A stretch of 64,000 nucleotides of DNA, from positions 62,631,146-62,695,145 of the forward strand of contig CM048852.1 of NCBI GenBank assembly GCA_026545225.1, read 5' to 3'. Of the stretch, positions 13,301 through 25,300 are shown piece after piece. The position numbers and the translations under genes are program-made. Source of the DNA: Cornus controversa (taxonomy: Eukaryota; Streptophyta; Magnoliopsida; Cornales; Cornaceae). The notes beneath the pieces were generated by a model. That model had not been told where the DNA came from. It did not search any database and saw only the letters and a program-made list of their open reading frames with translations. Every line of letters starts with the position of its first letter. Within the stretch, counting starts at the first letter, position 1.

Positions 13301-16300
13301 ATTTCCCAAGGATGGACTACGCTATGAGAAATTTGGATGATTTCTCCAACCCGGATTATATGTATTGGATAATGGATTATTTTCAAGTCTAGAGCTCTGG
13401 AAGAAATTTAGAAAATTGCCCTGACATGGGACAATCTCTCAAATAATGTGTTGAACTAGAGCAAATCCCACATACTTCATATGGAATATGAGCAGGAGTG
13501 GGAACTTGACCAGATGCCATAAGTTGATCCAGTTTTCTAGATAATTCATCCACCTTGGTGGAGACATCTAACGATTTACCTACTTCAAAAATTCATCCAG
13601 TCTTATGTGAACTATTTGTTCGAGCTAGACTAGCGGAAGCATGCTGTGAAGAATTCTCACTTAGATTTTCAAAAAATGTTCATGCCTCATTCTCATTCTT
13701 AAGCATGAATGTACCCCCACAAGATGCATCTATCATCGGCCTATAAGAGTCAATCAACCCATCATAGAAAAATTGCACTAATTGCCATTTAGAAATATCA
13801 TGATGTGGGCACTTCCTAAGCAGGTCACTATATCTCTCCCATGTCTCATGCAATTGTTCCCCCTCAAGTTGGGAGAAACTGGTGATGGACTGCCTCATTT
13901 GGTTAGTCTTCCCTATCGGAAAATACTTCTTGAGGAACTTTTGTTGCATTTGAGCCCAAGAAGTGATTGTGTTAGGCGTTAGGGAATTCCACCAATTTTT
14001 TAGCCTTATCCTTGAGAGAAAATAGGAAAAGACGCATTTGCAAAGCATCATCAGAATTTTTTTGAATTTTGACAATCGAACAGACTTCTAAAAAGTCATC
14101 AAGATGCTTGTACGGATCCTCATTATTAAGCCCATAGAAGGATGGAAGCATTTGTATAATACTGAACTTAATTTCATAATTCACTGCTGTGATATTGGGT
14201 TACTGCAGGCAAGATGAGGATGTATATGCCCCAAGAGCAAAGTGTTCCTTAAGGGCTTTTGGGTTGGTTTCAGCCATGGTTTCAGTTTCATTTAGGTGTG
14301 CTTTTTCTGTGTTCTAGTCTCTAACATCCCCCCTATGTTCTTTTAAGGTCTTTTCAATTTCAGGATTAAATGGCACTATCTGTGACTCTAGAGATCGGTG
14401 ACCTAACATACACCACAACTAAAACTTAAGGAAATAGAAGATAACTAAAAACAAAAAGAAAATAAACTACCACTAAAATAAACAAGCACAAGCAACTAGA
14501 TTTCGAAAAGCTCACAGATAGTCCCGATGAATTTTGTTACTTCTGTTCACAACTCGCAATCCAAGCACCTGTACTCAAAACAAAAACAAAACGAATAAAA
14601 ATAAATAAAGAAAAATCCTAAATAAAGAATTAAATTAGAACTAATCTTTAAAACTAGGCACCACAACCATTCAAGCAAGTCTCAGACAACGGCGCCAAAA
14701 TTTGATGTGTGTCGAATTTTAAATTCACCACTCGCAATAGGACAAATCCTTGTAGGATAGGGCTATCGAAAGGGTTGTCGAACCTTAAGGACTTGCATTG
14801 AGTAGAACGGTTATGTTGCTTAGCTTTCAAGTTTAATTCTAATTCAATTGAAGGGATTGGTAGATTGTTTATGTACTTAAACTAATTACAAACTGAAATA
14901 AAAATTGAATCTAAATGAAATAAAATGAGATATCAAATGAGAGAAATCTAGGGAATTTGATTTTATCACTAACTTCTCAACAATGATCAATTGCATTTAA
15001 TTCGGGGAAATTAATCTATGTAAATATGAGTTGTGTGGCTACAAGCGCACAACAAAACCATTAAGAAAAGGGTAAATATTACTGACACCTCCTGAGATTT
15101 GATGTATTAACACGCGGTTACAATTTTGTTAATTTTCGTCACCAACAACACCCCATGTGGTTTGTGCCGTATATCACATACACCCCCTCCTGCCAAAAGT
15201 ATCCCATGTCAAAGCACTTTTTGACGGTGAAATGACTATGCTGTCCTTTGACCTCTGACCTACCCATTTGAATACTAAATTTACTAATTTAACCATGTCT
15301 AATGGACCAAAATACCCCTGTGAATATGCCTATATAAATATACTATAATATATGTAATCTATATATAATTATTTATTTTCATAAATAATAATTTTAACAT
15401 AAAATAAAAAAGTAATTAAATTTCTCTTTCTTTTTCTCTATCTATATATATGTAGTATACTATAATATATATATATATATAACCTAGATATATAATTATT
15501 TATTTCCATAAATAATAATGTTAACATAAAATAAAAAAGTAATTAAATTTCCTCTTTCTTTTTCTCTATTCATCTATATATATACACTATAATATATATA
15601 ACCTAATATATATAATTATTTATTTTCATAAATAATAATATTAAAATAAAATAAAAAATTAGTTGCCAATGCATATTATCATGAAGGGTATTGAGGTCAT
15701 TTTTCTATTATGATATTTTTATATTGAAATACATTTAAATAATTAGGGGCAATCAAGACATTTCACATATTAAAAAAATATGGAAAAGAGGGGGTGTTAG
15801 TGACGAAAATTCACAAAGTTTTAGCCGCATGTCAATACATCAAACCTCAGGGTTATCAGTGATATTTACCGTTAAGAAAATTCATTCAAATTGAATTAAG
15901 CATAACTTATCTTCAATTAGCATAGATTATCTACCTATCTAATTCAAAACTAAATTAACATAACTTGGTAGTATAACCCATCTTCCTTTAGCATGAATTA
16001 TCAAAACCCTAAATTGAATGGTCAATAAGTCCCAATTACATGATTTCCCTCTTCATAATCACAGAAAACAAAGATAGAATTGAGATCAATCAAAACACAA
16101 TTTAATCTAAGACAAGACTAAAATTCCATTAAGATTGAATTTAAATCATTAAAATCCAATACAATAATACAACTGTGGCCTGAATTTTGTCTCCCGGTTT
16201 TGACCCGAAAAATTTTATGACCCATTTTTTCGCTTGCGGGTTTTGGACTCGGATTAGGACTCTCTTGTAGCCTGATATATAAGGGCATCTAAGGGTTTGG

Positions 16301-19300
16301 AGTGAGGACGAGAGAATACTAAAAACGCAGAAAGAGAGTGAGAGAGCGAGAGCTAGGGTTTGGGGTTGAAACTTGTAATCTTCTGATTTTCGTATAGTGA
16401 ACTTTTCCCGGATCTTTGCCGTGGACGTAGGCACATCGCCGAACTACGTAAATTCTTGTGTTCTATGTGTTGTGCTTGTTTCGTTTTGTGTCGTATTTCG
16501 TGATTATGCTTGGTTTGCGACAGTTTTTCACAACAACTATTGTAGTTTGCCCTAATTATGCAATTCATACATAGATAGAATAATTCCCAAATCAAATTAC
16601 AATCAAACCATTGAAGAAGAGAGTTAAGGTTACATCAATTCCCTATAAGGAGATTTAGCCGCTCATGCTTGGAATTGGAAACTTGATCAACGATGATATC
16701 GCCATCTTCATGTCTCTTTTTCTCTAGAAAATAGTCTAAAAATTGCCCCTTCAGCTGCTCTCAACTCTCAAGTCTCCCTCTTCGATCCTCCTTCCATTCG
16801 GGTTTATTACTCATTAAAACAGGAGAAGAGAGACTCCTCCCGGGCTCAAGGGCGCAGCTGCGCCTTGCACACCTGTGCCCTTAAAAGGTGCAACTGCGCC
16901 TTTGAGCCAACTTGTGTAATTTTGGGCTTATGAATAGGCCCATTGCTAGTTCTCTTTATTTAAAGGTGCTTTTTAGGCTACTTCCTTGGTCCATTTGGCT
17001 TTGATCTTTAATATAAATTCCTCCAATGGATCATAATGCATCTCCTCTCTATGAAAGCATCTTCAATGGCCCAATTGCAATGATTTAATGGAAATTACTT
17101 CTTAGTACCTGAAAAGCAAATAAACTCAAAACTAACATTAGCAACGCTTGAATATGCAACATTCAATGCCTATCATTATCTTTATTAGATTTTCACTTTT
17201 TAAACATGAGCCCCGGGCTCCAATGAAATAGGTGGCTTGCTTTCAAAGTTGCGAGCATAGGATCAACTCTCATACTCCAACAAGGTGTGTATCGCATAGT
17301 CCCAGACTACCGAAAACACACATGTGACTGGATTTGTACGTCTACTCGCTCAGATGGTCTCGAACCACATTCACATCATAAGGGCATGCTCAACCTGATG
17401 GCCACAACAGAAAGGGTAGTGCACTCCCAAATAGCAGGTGCTGGACCATGTCTAGCAAAGTCATCATAGCTTCGACTACTCAAATAATATTCAAATAATT
17501 ATCAATTATGCTGAATTATTTAATATATTTAACAATTAATAATTTTAACCAATAATTAACGTGTTCCTTGTACATTTTAATTAGTATTCAAGACTTACAA
17601 ACAACCTGTTTTTCTTAACAGCAACAACCCATGTTTGAAAATTCACTAAAAATCAAAGATTTCATATTTCTTGGTATAATAAAATTATGGATAAACCTCA
17701 TTAAGTCTATTTTCATTTCTCAAAATTTCATCCTCAAAATCATACTGTAGACATGAAATAAAATTAGTTAAATGTACTCTTGTTCAAAACTTACTCAGAT
17801 TTTTTCCGCAAAAGCATGCTTTCTTTAAAAATTCCCCAAAAATATAATTCTAACTCAATTTACATGAAACTAGAACTATTTGAAAGCTTAAAGACTATAT
17901 TTTGATGCTGTTGGAAATCAGATTTTATTTCCTTTCCTTTTATTAAGGCTGATTTTATTTTCTTTTATTTCTTCTTATGTTAATGCTTGATGTAAGGCTT
18001 GATGTACGCTTTACGTTAAGGCTTGATGTACACCTTATGTTAAGGCTTGATGTACTCCTCTTGTGTATATATAAAGAGTGGCTAGTCTCATTTAGAACTA
18101 AGCCAATTACACATATATTACTTTTTGGTATCAGAGTAAAACAAAAACAAAAAAAATCTATCCTCCTTCCCCAATGCCAACACTCTCTCTCCTTCTCTCA
18201 TCTTTCCCTCACCTCCGGCGCACCTACCTCTCCTCCTAGCCCTTACGCCACACCAACCCTCTGTTTTTTATGTTGTTTTTTTAGGGGAATTCCCTTAGGT
18301 TAAGAACAGTTTAGAGCTTCATCTACCAGGGCTGAATCTTCTACTCCCACAGCTACTATAGCTACAAGTACTCCTCTTGCTTTTCATGTTAAAGCAGGCA
18401 AACCTACTTGGGTTTTGGATTCTGGAACCAATGATCACATGACTAGTGAGTTGTCATTATTTTCTACTCCTGATATCCCTGTTAATTAGTCTGTTAGTCT
18501 AGTCGATGAGTCAAGTAACATTATTCGTAATAAAGGAGATGTTCTTCTATCGCCTGATATTATTCTGTCATATGTTCTTCATGTTCCTAATTTTGCATTT
18601 AATCTTCTGTCTATCAGCAAACTTGCCAAATCTCTAAACTGTGCAGTGATTTTCTTTCTTCATTACTGTGTTTTACAAGGCCCGTGTTCGAAGAGGATTT
18701 TTGGCAGGGGATATGAGCATGATGACCTCTACTACTTTGGGATCCTCCACCGACACCTCCTTCACTTGCTTCGAGCCTTTCAACCCTCTATTCTTCTAGT
18801 TTCTAGTTCTGATGATTTTTCTTTTAAGACTTTAAATTTATGGCATGCTCGCTTTGGGCATGTAAACTTTCAGTATGTATGTCTTCTTTTCCCTTCATTA
18901 CTAACAGCTTGTAAGGCTAGTAAGTTTCAATGTGAGATTTGTGAGCTTTCCAAACATACTAAAACCATTTAGATTTCTCATATGCATCGTGCACCTAGTA
19001 TGTTTGATCTTATACATTCTGATGTGTGGGGTCCTTCTCCTGATACTGCTATTTCAGGACATCATTATTATGTCACATTCATTGATGATTATTCCGCTGC
19101 ACATGAGTATATTTACTTAAAAAGAAATATGAAGTTTTACCTTTGTTCACTCAATTTCTCCAAATGATTAAAACTCAATATAAAATTGTTGTTAAGAATA
19201 TAAGGTCTGACAATGATCGTGAATATGTTTCCAATGAGTTTCGGTCTCAACTTAATTAACAGGGTATTCTTCATTACTTGTCCATGTACCCCTAAACAGA

Positions 19301-22300
19301 ATGGTGTGGCAGAGCGTAAAAACCACCACCAATGTCAGTTGTTCAATGTCTTTTAAGTGGTATAAATGTGCCAAAGTCATACTGGCACATAGCAGTTCTT
19401 ACAACTACTTTTCTCATTAATCGTACCCTGGTAGAGTATTAAGTGGTAAGGCCCTCTTACAAGTACTTCGGCCTAAAATTACTCTTTTCTCCATCATACC
19501 TCGGGTGTTTGAATGTACATGTTTTGTTTAGAATCATAGCCCTTCTCGTACTAAACTTGATGACAAGGCCATTGAATGTATTTTTTTTTAGGATACTCTT
19601 TCATGTCAAGGTTACTGGTGTTATGATCTTGTACACAAACACATGTATTACTCTCTTGATGTCACCTTTCATGAGCATACCCCTTTTTATGGTTCTAGCA
19701 CTATCCTGCACGAAACTTATACTCCCAATCCAGAGGCTTCTCCTCTTGTTCGTCCTCTTCCTAATTTTCAAGAAGAGTCTTCTCTTGTGGTTTCCTCGCA
19801 CACTTTGCAGGTTTATTCTCGTCGCACTCATGCTCCGCCTCCACTGCCTTCATCCTCCTCAAATACAGGTTCAAGTACATCTCCTCTCTCTCCTTTACAT
19901 TTCCCTGACCTTGTTCGTAAGTCTCAGTATCCCACTCGAGATCGTAGACCCCCTGCTAGATTTGGATTCGCTTGCGGTACTAATCATCCAATTTAGCGGT
20001 ATATCTCTTGTGATGGTCTTTCTGGGACTCACTGAGCCTTTCTAAGCAAACTTGATTCCATTTCCATTCCCAGAAATGTGTCTAAGGCTCTCCGGAATCC
20101 CAATTGGATGTCTGCTATGAAGGTAGAAATGGATGATTTACAGCATAATGACACATGGGAGCTTGTATCTCTCCCTCCTGGTGAAAAGTCTATTGGTTGC
20201 AAATGGGTATTCAGTGTTAAATATCTAGCTGATGGCTCTATTGATCGGTATAAGGCCCGTTTGGTGGCCAAAGGGTTTACTCAGGTTCCTGGTAAAGACT
20301 TTAAAGATACCTTTGCTCCTGTTGCTAAATTGACCTCAGTTCGTTTGCTTGTCTCCCTGGCTAATTCTCATAATTAGCCTCTTCATCAACTTGATGTGAA
20401 GAGTGCTTTCCTTAACGGTGACCTTCTTGAGACCATTTACATAGATCCTCCACCAGGTTTTCGGGCTGAGGGGGAGTATGCTAGAAGGGTTTGTCAATTG
20501 TTGAAGTCTCTGTATGGGTTAAAACAATCTCCTAGAGCTTGGTTCAACCATTTCAGTAATGTAATTCTATCCATGGAGTTTGTTAGATGTCATTCTGACC
20601 ATACATGTTTTATCTATCGTTCTTTTACTAGTCGTTGTATCATTGTTCTTGTCTATGTTGATGATATCATCATTACTGGCGATTACATCCCTAGGATTGC
20701 TTAAGTAAAGCTTCAATTGGCTAAAGCTTTTGATGTGAAAGACCTTGGACAGCGTAGATATTTCTTTGGGAATTGAGGTTGCTAGATCTAAGTAGGATAT
20801 CTCTTTATCACAAAGGAAGTATGTCTTAGATTTTTTTCGAGACATGGGTATGCTTGGGTGTAAACTTGCTTCCAATCCTATGGATTCTAATATGAAGATC
20901 TCGGCTAAATCTGGAGATCTCCTTTATGATCCCTTGCAGTATTAGTGCTTGGTAGGAAGCCCGCCAACTCTCTTTCTTCTCTACTTTTTTTTGTCTTTAC
21001 AATTGTCCCCTTGCAGGGGACGATATTCTAAGAGTGATCGACTCCAATTCTCAGGTCACGACCCTTGTGATGATGGATCAAAACTAAGTGATTTGAGAGC
21101 CCTAAACCCGCGTCTGTGGTATCGTGACTTTCACGACTTAGAGCAAAAAAATACCATGCCTTACTTTTGCTTGGACGACCTTCCTTAGCTGCGATTTTTA
21201 TGTCCTTGAGGTATTTCCTTTGGCTCGAGACTCGATTATATCCTCAAGCTTCCATGCATTTTTGAGTAATGAAGAGAATGTTTGTTGTTCCTGATTGACG
21301 AGATGGACACAATACTCACAAAACATGCTGTCAACACATATCTTCACCAGTTGATCTTCAGAGATAGGTTCATAACATTCGAGAGACGCTTCTCGAAACC
21401 TTTTAAGGTAAGAGACCGCTTCCTCTCCGAACTTTTGTTTATGTTGAGTAAGGGACAACATAGTCACTTTTTCGTCCATATGAAAAAATTTGCTGTAGAA
21501 TTTGGCTAGCATCTCAGACCATGTTAACGCAATTCCTGGTGCAAGACTCATATACCAGGTGTAAGCCCTTCTTGTCAAAGATTTTGAGAATTCCCTGAGT
21601 TTGAGATGTTCATCATTACGATTGGTGCCCAAAGCATCAATAAATCGCGAGACATGCTCCTAAGCATTTCCTTCCTTGCCATTGAACTGATTGAATTTTG
21701 GAGCAACATACCTCTCGGAAAATATAAGAACCAAAATCGCAGGATCATATGGTGGCGAAATGTCAACATCAACTATCGAATCCCTCTTAGAGCTCAACAT
21801 TCTTTGTAGTTGCTCAACTGTCACAAAAGAATGATGTGAGGGAAGCTGATTATTCTGACAATTCTCCATTGCTTTTGGAAGTTTACTCGCGAGATCAAGG
21901 TCTGATTCAAGGGCTGTGGCGGATTCTAGGAAAAAATCTTGATCTGTTGGAGCTGACGAATATGGATTAGTCTGTTGAGCCTTTAGAAATTGTAGAATCT
22001 GCATCTGTGTTTCCTGGATGCTCATCAAAGTTTGCAAAACTATTGGAGAAACGGAGGCTTGAGGTTATGGTGGTGATAAGGTGACGGCCTCTGCTTGACG
22101 AGGTTGTGCTTTACATCGTCGCTGTGGAAGTGAACGCTGGATGGAAGGATTGACCATCCCTTAAGTTTCTGTTCCAGGCATGTGTGCATTCGAAAGAATT
22201 TGCTCTCCCTTCCGCTTGGAACGCCTTGGTCTAGCCATTGTGATAGACAGTCTTTCCCAGTGGAGTCGCCAAATGTAAATTAAGAGGTTCTGCTAAAAGG

Positions 22301-25300
22301 AGTGGCTAACACTAAGCTGGACAGGATAGGCAAGTTGCAATCAACAAGCTAAACAAATTGTATGGGAAAAGTGAGCTGGGTATGAAATGGGAGAGAGAGA
22401 AAGCAAGAGTGGCTAGGAGAGGGAGGGAGTCAAAGTTGACTATCTGCCTTCACACCATTTGGTATTTATAAACCTCAGGTGTGAGCCTTTGACAGCTATC
22501 ATCCTACGTGGCACAAACTCATCATGTCATGTGTCCCTTCCTTTGCCATACTTGGTTGAAGCCATGGGCATCTCTTCCATGGTCGTGGGTAAGTATTATG
22601 TATTGTCCTACTGACTTTAGAGTTTTATAGCACAATACATAATACCTCGTGCGAATCAAGCAGTTATGCTTTAGACCTCAACGAGCCTTTCTCTCAATCT
22701 TCCATTCCACACTCAACCCATCTTTCCGGCTAAGATTATAACGCCATACGCTCTGTTATGACACCATAACCGCCCGGGTCATATCACAGTGCGCTTTTGT
22801 GCCAGAAATGACCCGAGGACCACTATGACTTCATACGAGCTCTAACCCTTCAGGGCTAGAAGTAACTTCGCGACTAGTTACTTTATATCTTGAAAAGAAG
22901 AGCTGGTAATCTCCATTCGATCCCTGCTACGATAGTTATCACTCGGGATCATGAGCTTAGAGCCACATGATCGCCTATTCATCCATGATCTCTCACAGTC
23001 GTGGAGTGTGCCAAGGTATCAACTGAAACATTCCCGCAAAGGGGAGGTTCCCCCCTATCATCCCGTATCCTTTGTGAGTTAAAGTCACCCACGACCGCTT
23101 CCAATACCCTTGCGGGTTAAAGTCACCCGCGACCGTTTCGTGAGTTAAAGTCACTCACGACCGCTTGCCATATCATAACCTTCGCAGGGTAAGGCCACCC
23201 ACGACCGCTGACCTTCGTGAGTTTAGAGCACCCACGACCGCCGACCTTCGTGAGTTTAGAGCACCCACGACCGCTATCCTTTGTGAGTTAGAGCACCCAT
23301 AATCGCTATCCTTGGGGTGAAACCACCCACTATTGCACTGTACCTCCAAAGAGCCCCAAATGCTGCCTCAAATGCCATCCGTGTCCCGTTAAGACCACGG
23401 GGAGTAATCCAAGAAGTTTCCTGAAACCCACTTCCATCCAAGACTCTGTTTGGGTCGCGGGGAGAGTCCACCCCCGACCCATTTTCTATTTAGGTCGCGG
23501 GGGGGAATCCCCCATGGTTTTCCTGGTCGAGGGGAGGGTCCACCCACGACCCATTTATCCCCACGACCCATATATCCATTCGGGTTGCAGGGAAGACTCC
23601 CTCGTGGTTTTTCGAGTCGTGGGGAGGGCCCGCTCGCAACCCATCATCCTTCTCGGGTCACGGGGAAGGTCCATCCACGGCCCTTTTATGGCTTCATATC
23701 CTTTTTTCTGTCTTTGATTTTGATTTGTCACTTATTTCATGCTCTTTTGAATTCTCTTTTACGTGCCTCTTTACAATCATATTCTTCGATATTCTAAGTT
23801 ATGTCCTGGACTTGGACTATTCTATTCTTCTAACGGGCAGGTTGGGCTATCCTATTTCAGTGATGCAGAGTATCTAGATCCAATACTGACAGGCGTTCCA
23901 CATCTGGCTTTTGTCCTTTCTATGGAGATCATCTTATATCCTGGAAAAGTAAGAAGCATCCTGTAGTTTCAAGATCTTCAGCAGAGGCTGAGTGTTAACA
24001 ACCAACTACTCTAAAAGCTTATGCTATTAGAGAGGGTGCAACTTAAATATTTAAATCCTCCAACACACCCCTTCATGTGCGACATTCTTTATGGTTCACA
24101 TGCCAATTTTAATTATTAGGGTGATGGTGAGGTTTGTACCCAGGACCGAGTTGGCCCTACTCTGATAATTGACATCTCACCTAAAACCAATTGGTATTAA
24201 GGAGGATAAACTCTAATCTTTTACGAGCTAACACGCATCCTGTTAAGAGTGCCACGTAAACATTAGAACATGAGAGTGGTATCCAACAACACTCCCCCGC
24301 ACGATGGCACTCACACGAATCAAACCCTTGACCTCTAGCTCTGATACCACTTGTCGGATCTCAAGCCACCATCACACCTAAAATCAATTGATGTCAAGAA
24401 GCCAAACTTTTAATCTTTTTATGGGCTAACACGCATCCTGTCAAGAGTGCCACGTGAATATCAGAACATGAGAGTGGTATCCAACAACAACTTGTCAGAT
24501 TTCAAGCTGTCATCTCACCTAAAATCAATTAGTGTTAAGGAAGGTAAACTTTTAATCTTTTTAAGGGCTAACGCGCATCTTGTTAAGAGTGTCACGTGAA
24601 TATCAGAACATGAGAGTGGTATCCAACAATACTCCCCCGCACGATGGTACTCATGCGAATCAAACCAGTGACCTCTAGCTCTAATATCACTTGTCGAATC
24701 TCCAGCCGCTATCTCATCTAAAACCAATTGGTATTAAGGAGGGCAAACTCTAATCTTTTATAGGCTAACACACATCCTGTTAAGAGTGCCACGTGAATAT
24801 TAGAACATGAGAGTGGTATCCAACAACAATAAGTCATCCATCATGCTCGCTTTAGATTATGTTTTTCATGAGAGGACTAAACATATAGAGGTGGACATTC
24901 GGGAATTATCAAGTCGTGCTTTGTTCCATCCTCTGATTAGTCTGCTGATGTGTTCACCAAATTCGTTGGTCCATCTTTGCTTCATTCCTCGATTACCAAG
25001 TTGGGTTTGATTGATATCTTCACTCCAGCTTGAGGGGTAGTATTGGAAATAAGATTTTATTTCCTTTCCTTTTATTAAGGCTGATTTTATTTCCTTTTAC
25101 TTTTCCTTATTTTATTTCCTTTTAGTTCTTCTTATGTTAATGCTTAATGTATGCCTTATGTTAAGGCTTGATATACTCCTCTTGTGTATATATAAAGAGT
25201 GACTAGTCTCATTTAGAGCTAAGCCAATTACACATATTGTACTTTTGATACTATCAATTTACTTCATTAAAATCCTTTACCGATTAAATCAGTTTTGAAG

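Larger units (their letters stand above)
7893..17175 (-). mobile_element. Athila/Tat-like gag-protease LTR element lacking RT and integrase (TR-GAG-like)
   Basis: Two LTRs in direct orientation (7893-9754 and 14703-17175) start TGATGTGTGTCG and end CCTATCA. Flanks TTAAC (7888-7892) and TTATC (17176-17180) are a probable 5-bp target duplication with one change. On the minus strand the 5' LTR (right) is followed by TGGCGCCGTTGTCTGAG (14681-14697), a tRNA-Asp-type primer-binding site of Athila/Tat elements; a polypurine stretch (AAGTTTCGGGGAG) precedes the left LTR. The interior has gag with a zinc knuckle and an aspartic protease, both frameshifted. The 9755-11850 stretch where polymerase should lie holds no such domain. 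The layout matches non-autonomous TR-GAG elements. Confidence 0.82.
14703..17175 (-). repeat. 5' LTR of the gag-only element, with two nested insertions
   Basis: After removing a MITE (15070-15871) and a solo LTR (16174-16532), each with its target duplication, it is about 1.3 kb and collinear with 7893-9754. On the minus strand the tRNA primer-binding site follows directly. Confidence 0.85.
20960..23760 (-). mobile_element. truncated Gypsy element: LTR plus gag inserted in the Copia polymerase
   Basis: A Gypsy-type gag is read on the minus strand at 22037-21198. Upstream of it TTTGGCGACTCCACTGGG (minus strand, 22256-22273) is a primer-binding site of the Tat/Ogre type. The LTR then extends from 22274 to about 23750. 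No polymerase is present. Copia sequence stops near 20960 and resumes with RNase H near 23762, so the insertion (or a later deletion) removed the Copia polymerase end. Outer edges are approximate. Confidence 0.7.
23762..25040 (+). pseudogene. Copia RNase H remnant, split by TRIM sequences
   Basis: 23762-23990 encodes [20 protein letters not shown], then [10 protein letters not shown] and (one frame away) the SRSSAEAEC end of RNase H. The frame resumes at 24830-25030 with [20 protein letters not shown] and a degraded [11 protein letters not shown] end. The gap between is filled by TRIM-type repeats. Confidence 0.78.
17909..25246 (+). mobile_element. Copia LTR retrotransposon, decayed, with nested insertions
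   Basis: LTRs of about 210 bp at 17909-18120 and 25041-25246 share ATTTTATTTCCTTTCCTTTT and GTGTATATATAAAGAGTG. TGGTATCAGAG follows the 5' LTR (tRNA-Met primer-binding site, about 18126). A polypurine GAGGGGTAG precedes the 3' LTR. The order protease, integrase, reverse transcriptase, RNase H is Copia. Gag is essentially missing, several in-frame stops are present, and the polymerase is split by a Gypsy fragment (about 20960-23760) and TRIM sequences (about 23992-24830). Probable target duplication GATGC at 17904-17908; the right copy is uncertain. Confidence 0.85.

Noticed and set aside
19443-20045. 200-residue frame as a membrane protein
   Set aside because: Frame shadow of the Copia integrase-to-RT linker, whose true frame ([11 protein letters not shown]) is 19643-19996.
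23036-23335. CRISPR-like array
   Set aside because: Repeats are degenerate, include the would-be spacers, fold individually, and lie in a plant Gypsy LTR.
23389-23797. Pro/Arg-rich frames on both strands
   Set aside because: Translation of the GC-rich tandem units of an LTR.
24165-24825. satellite or CRISPR-like repeat
   Set aside because: Units carry LTR ends, primer-binding sites and purine tracts in TRIM order.
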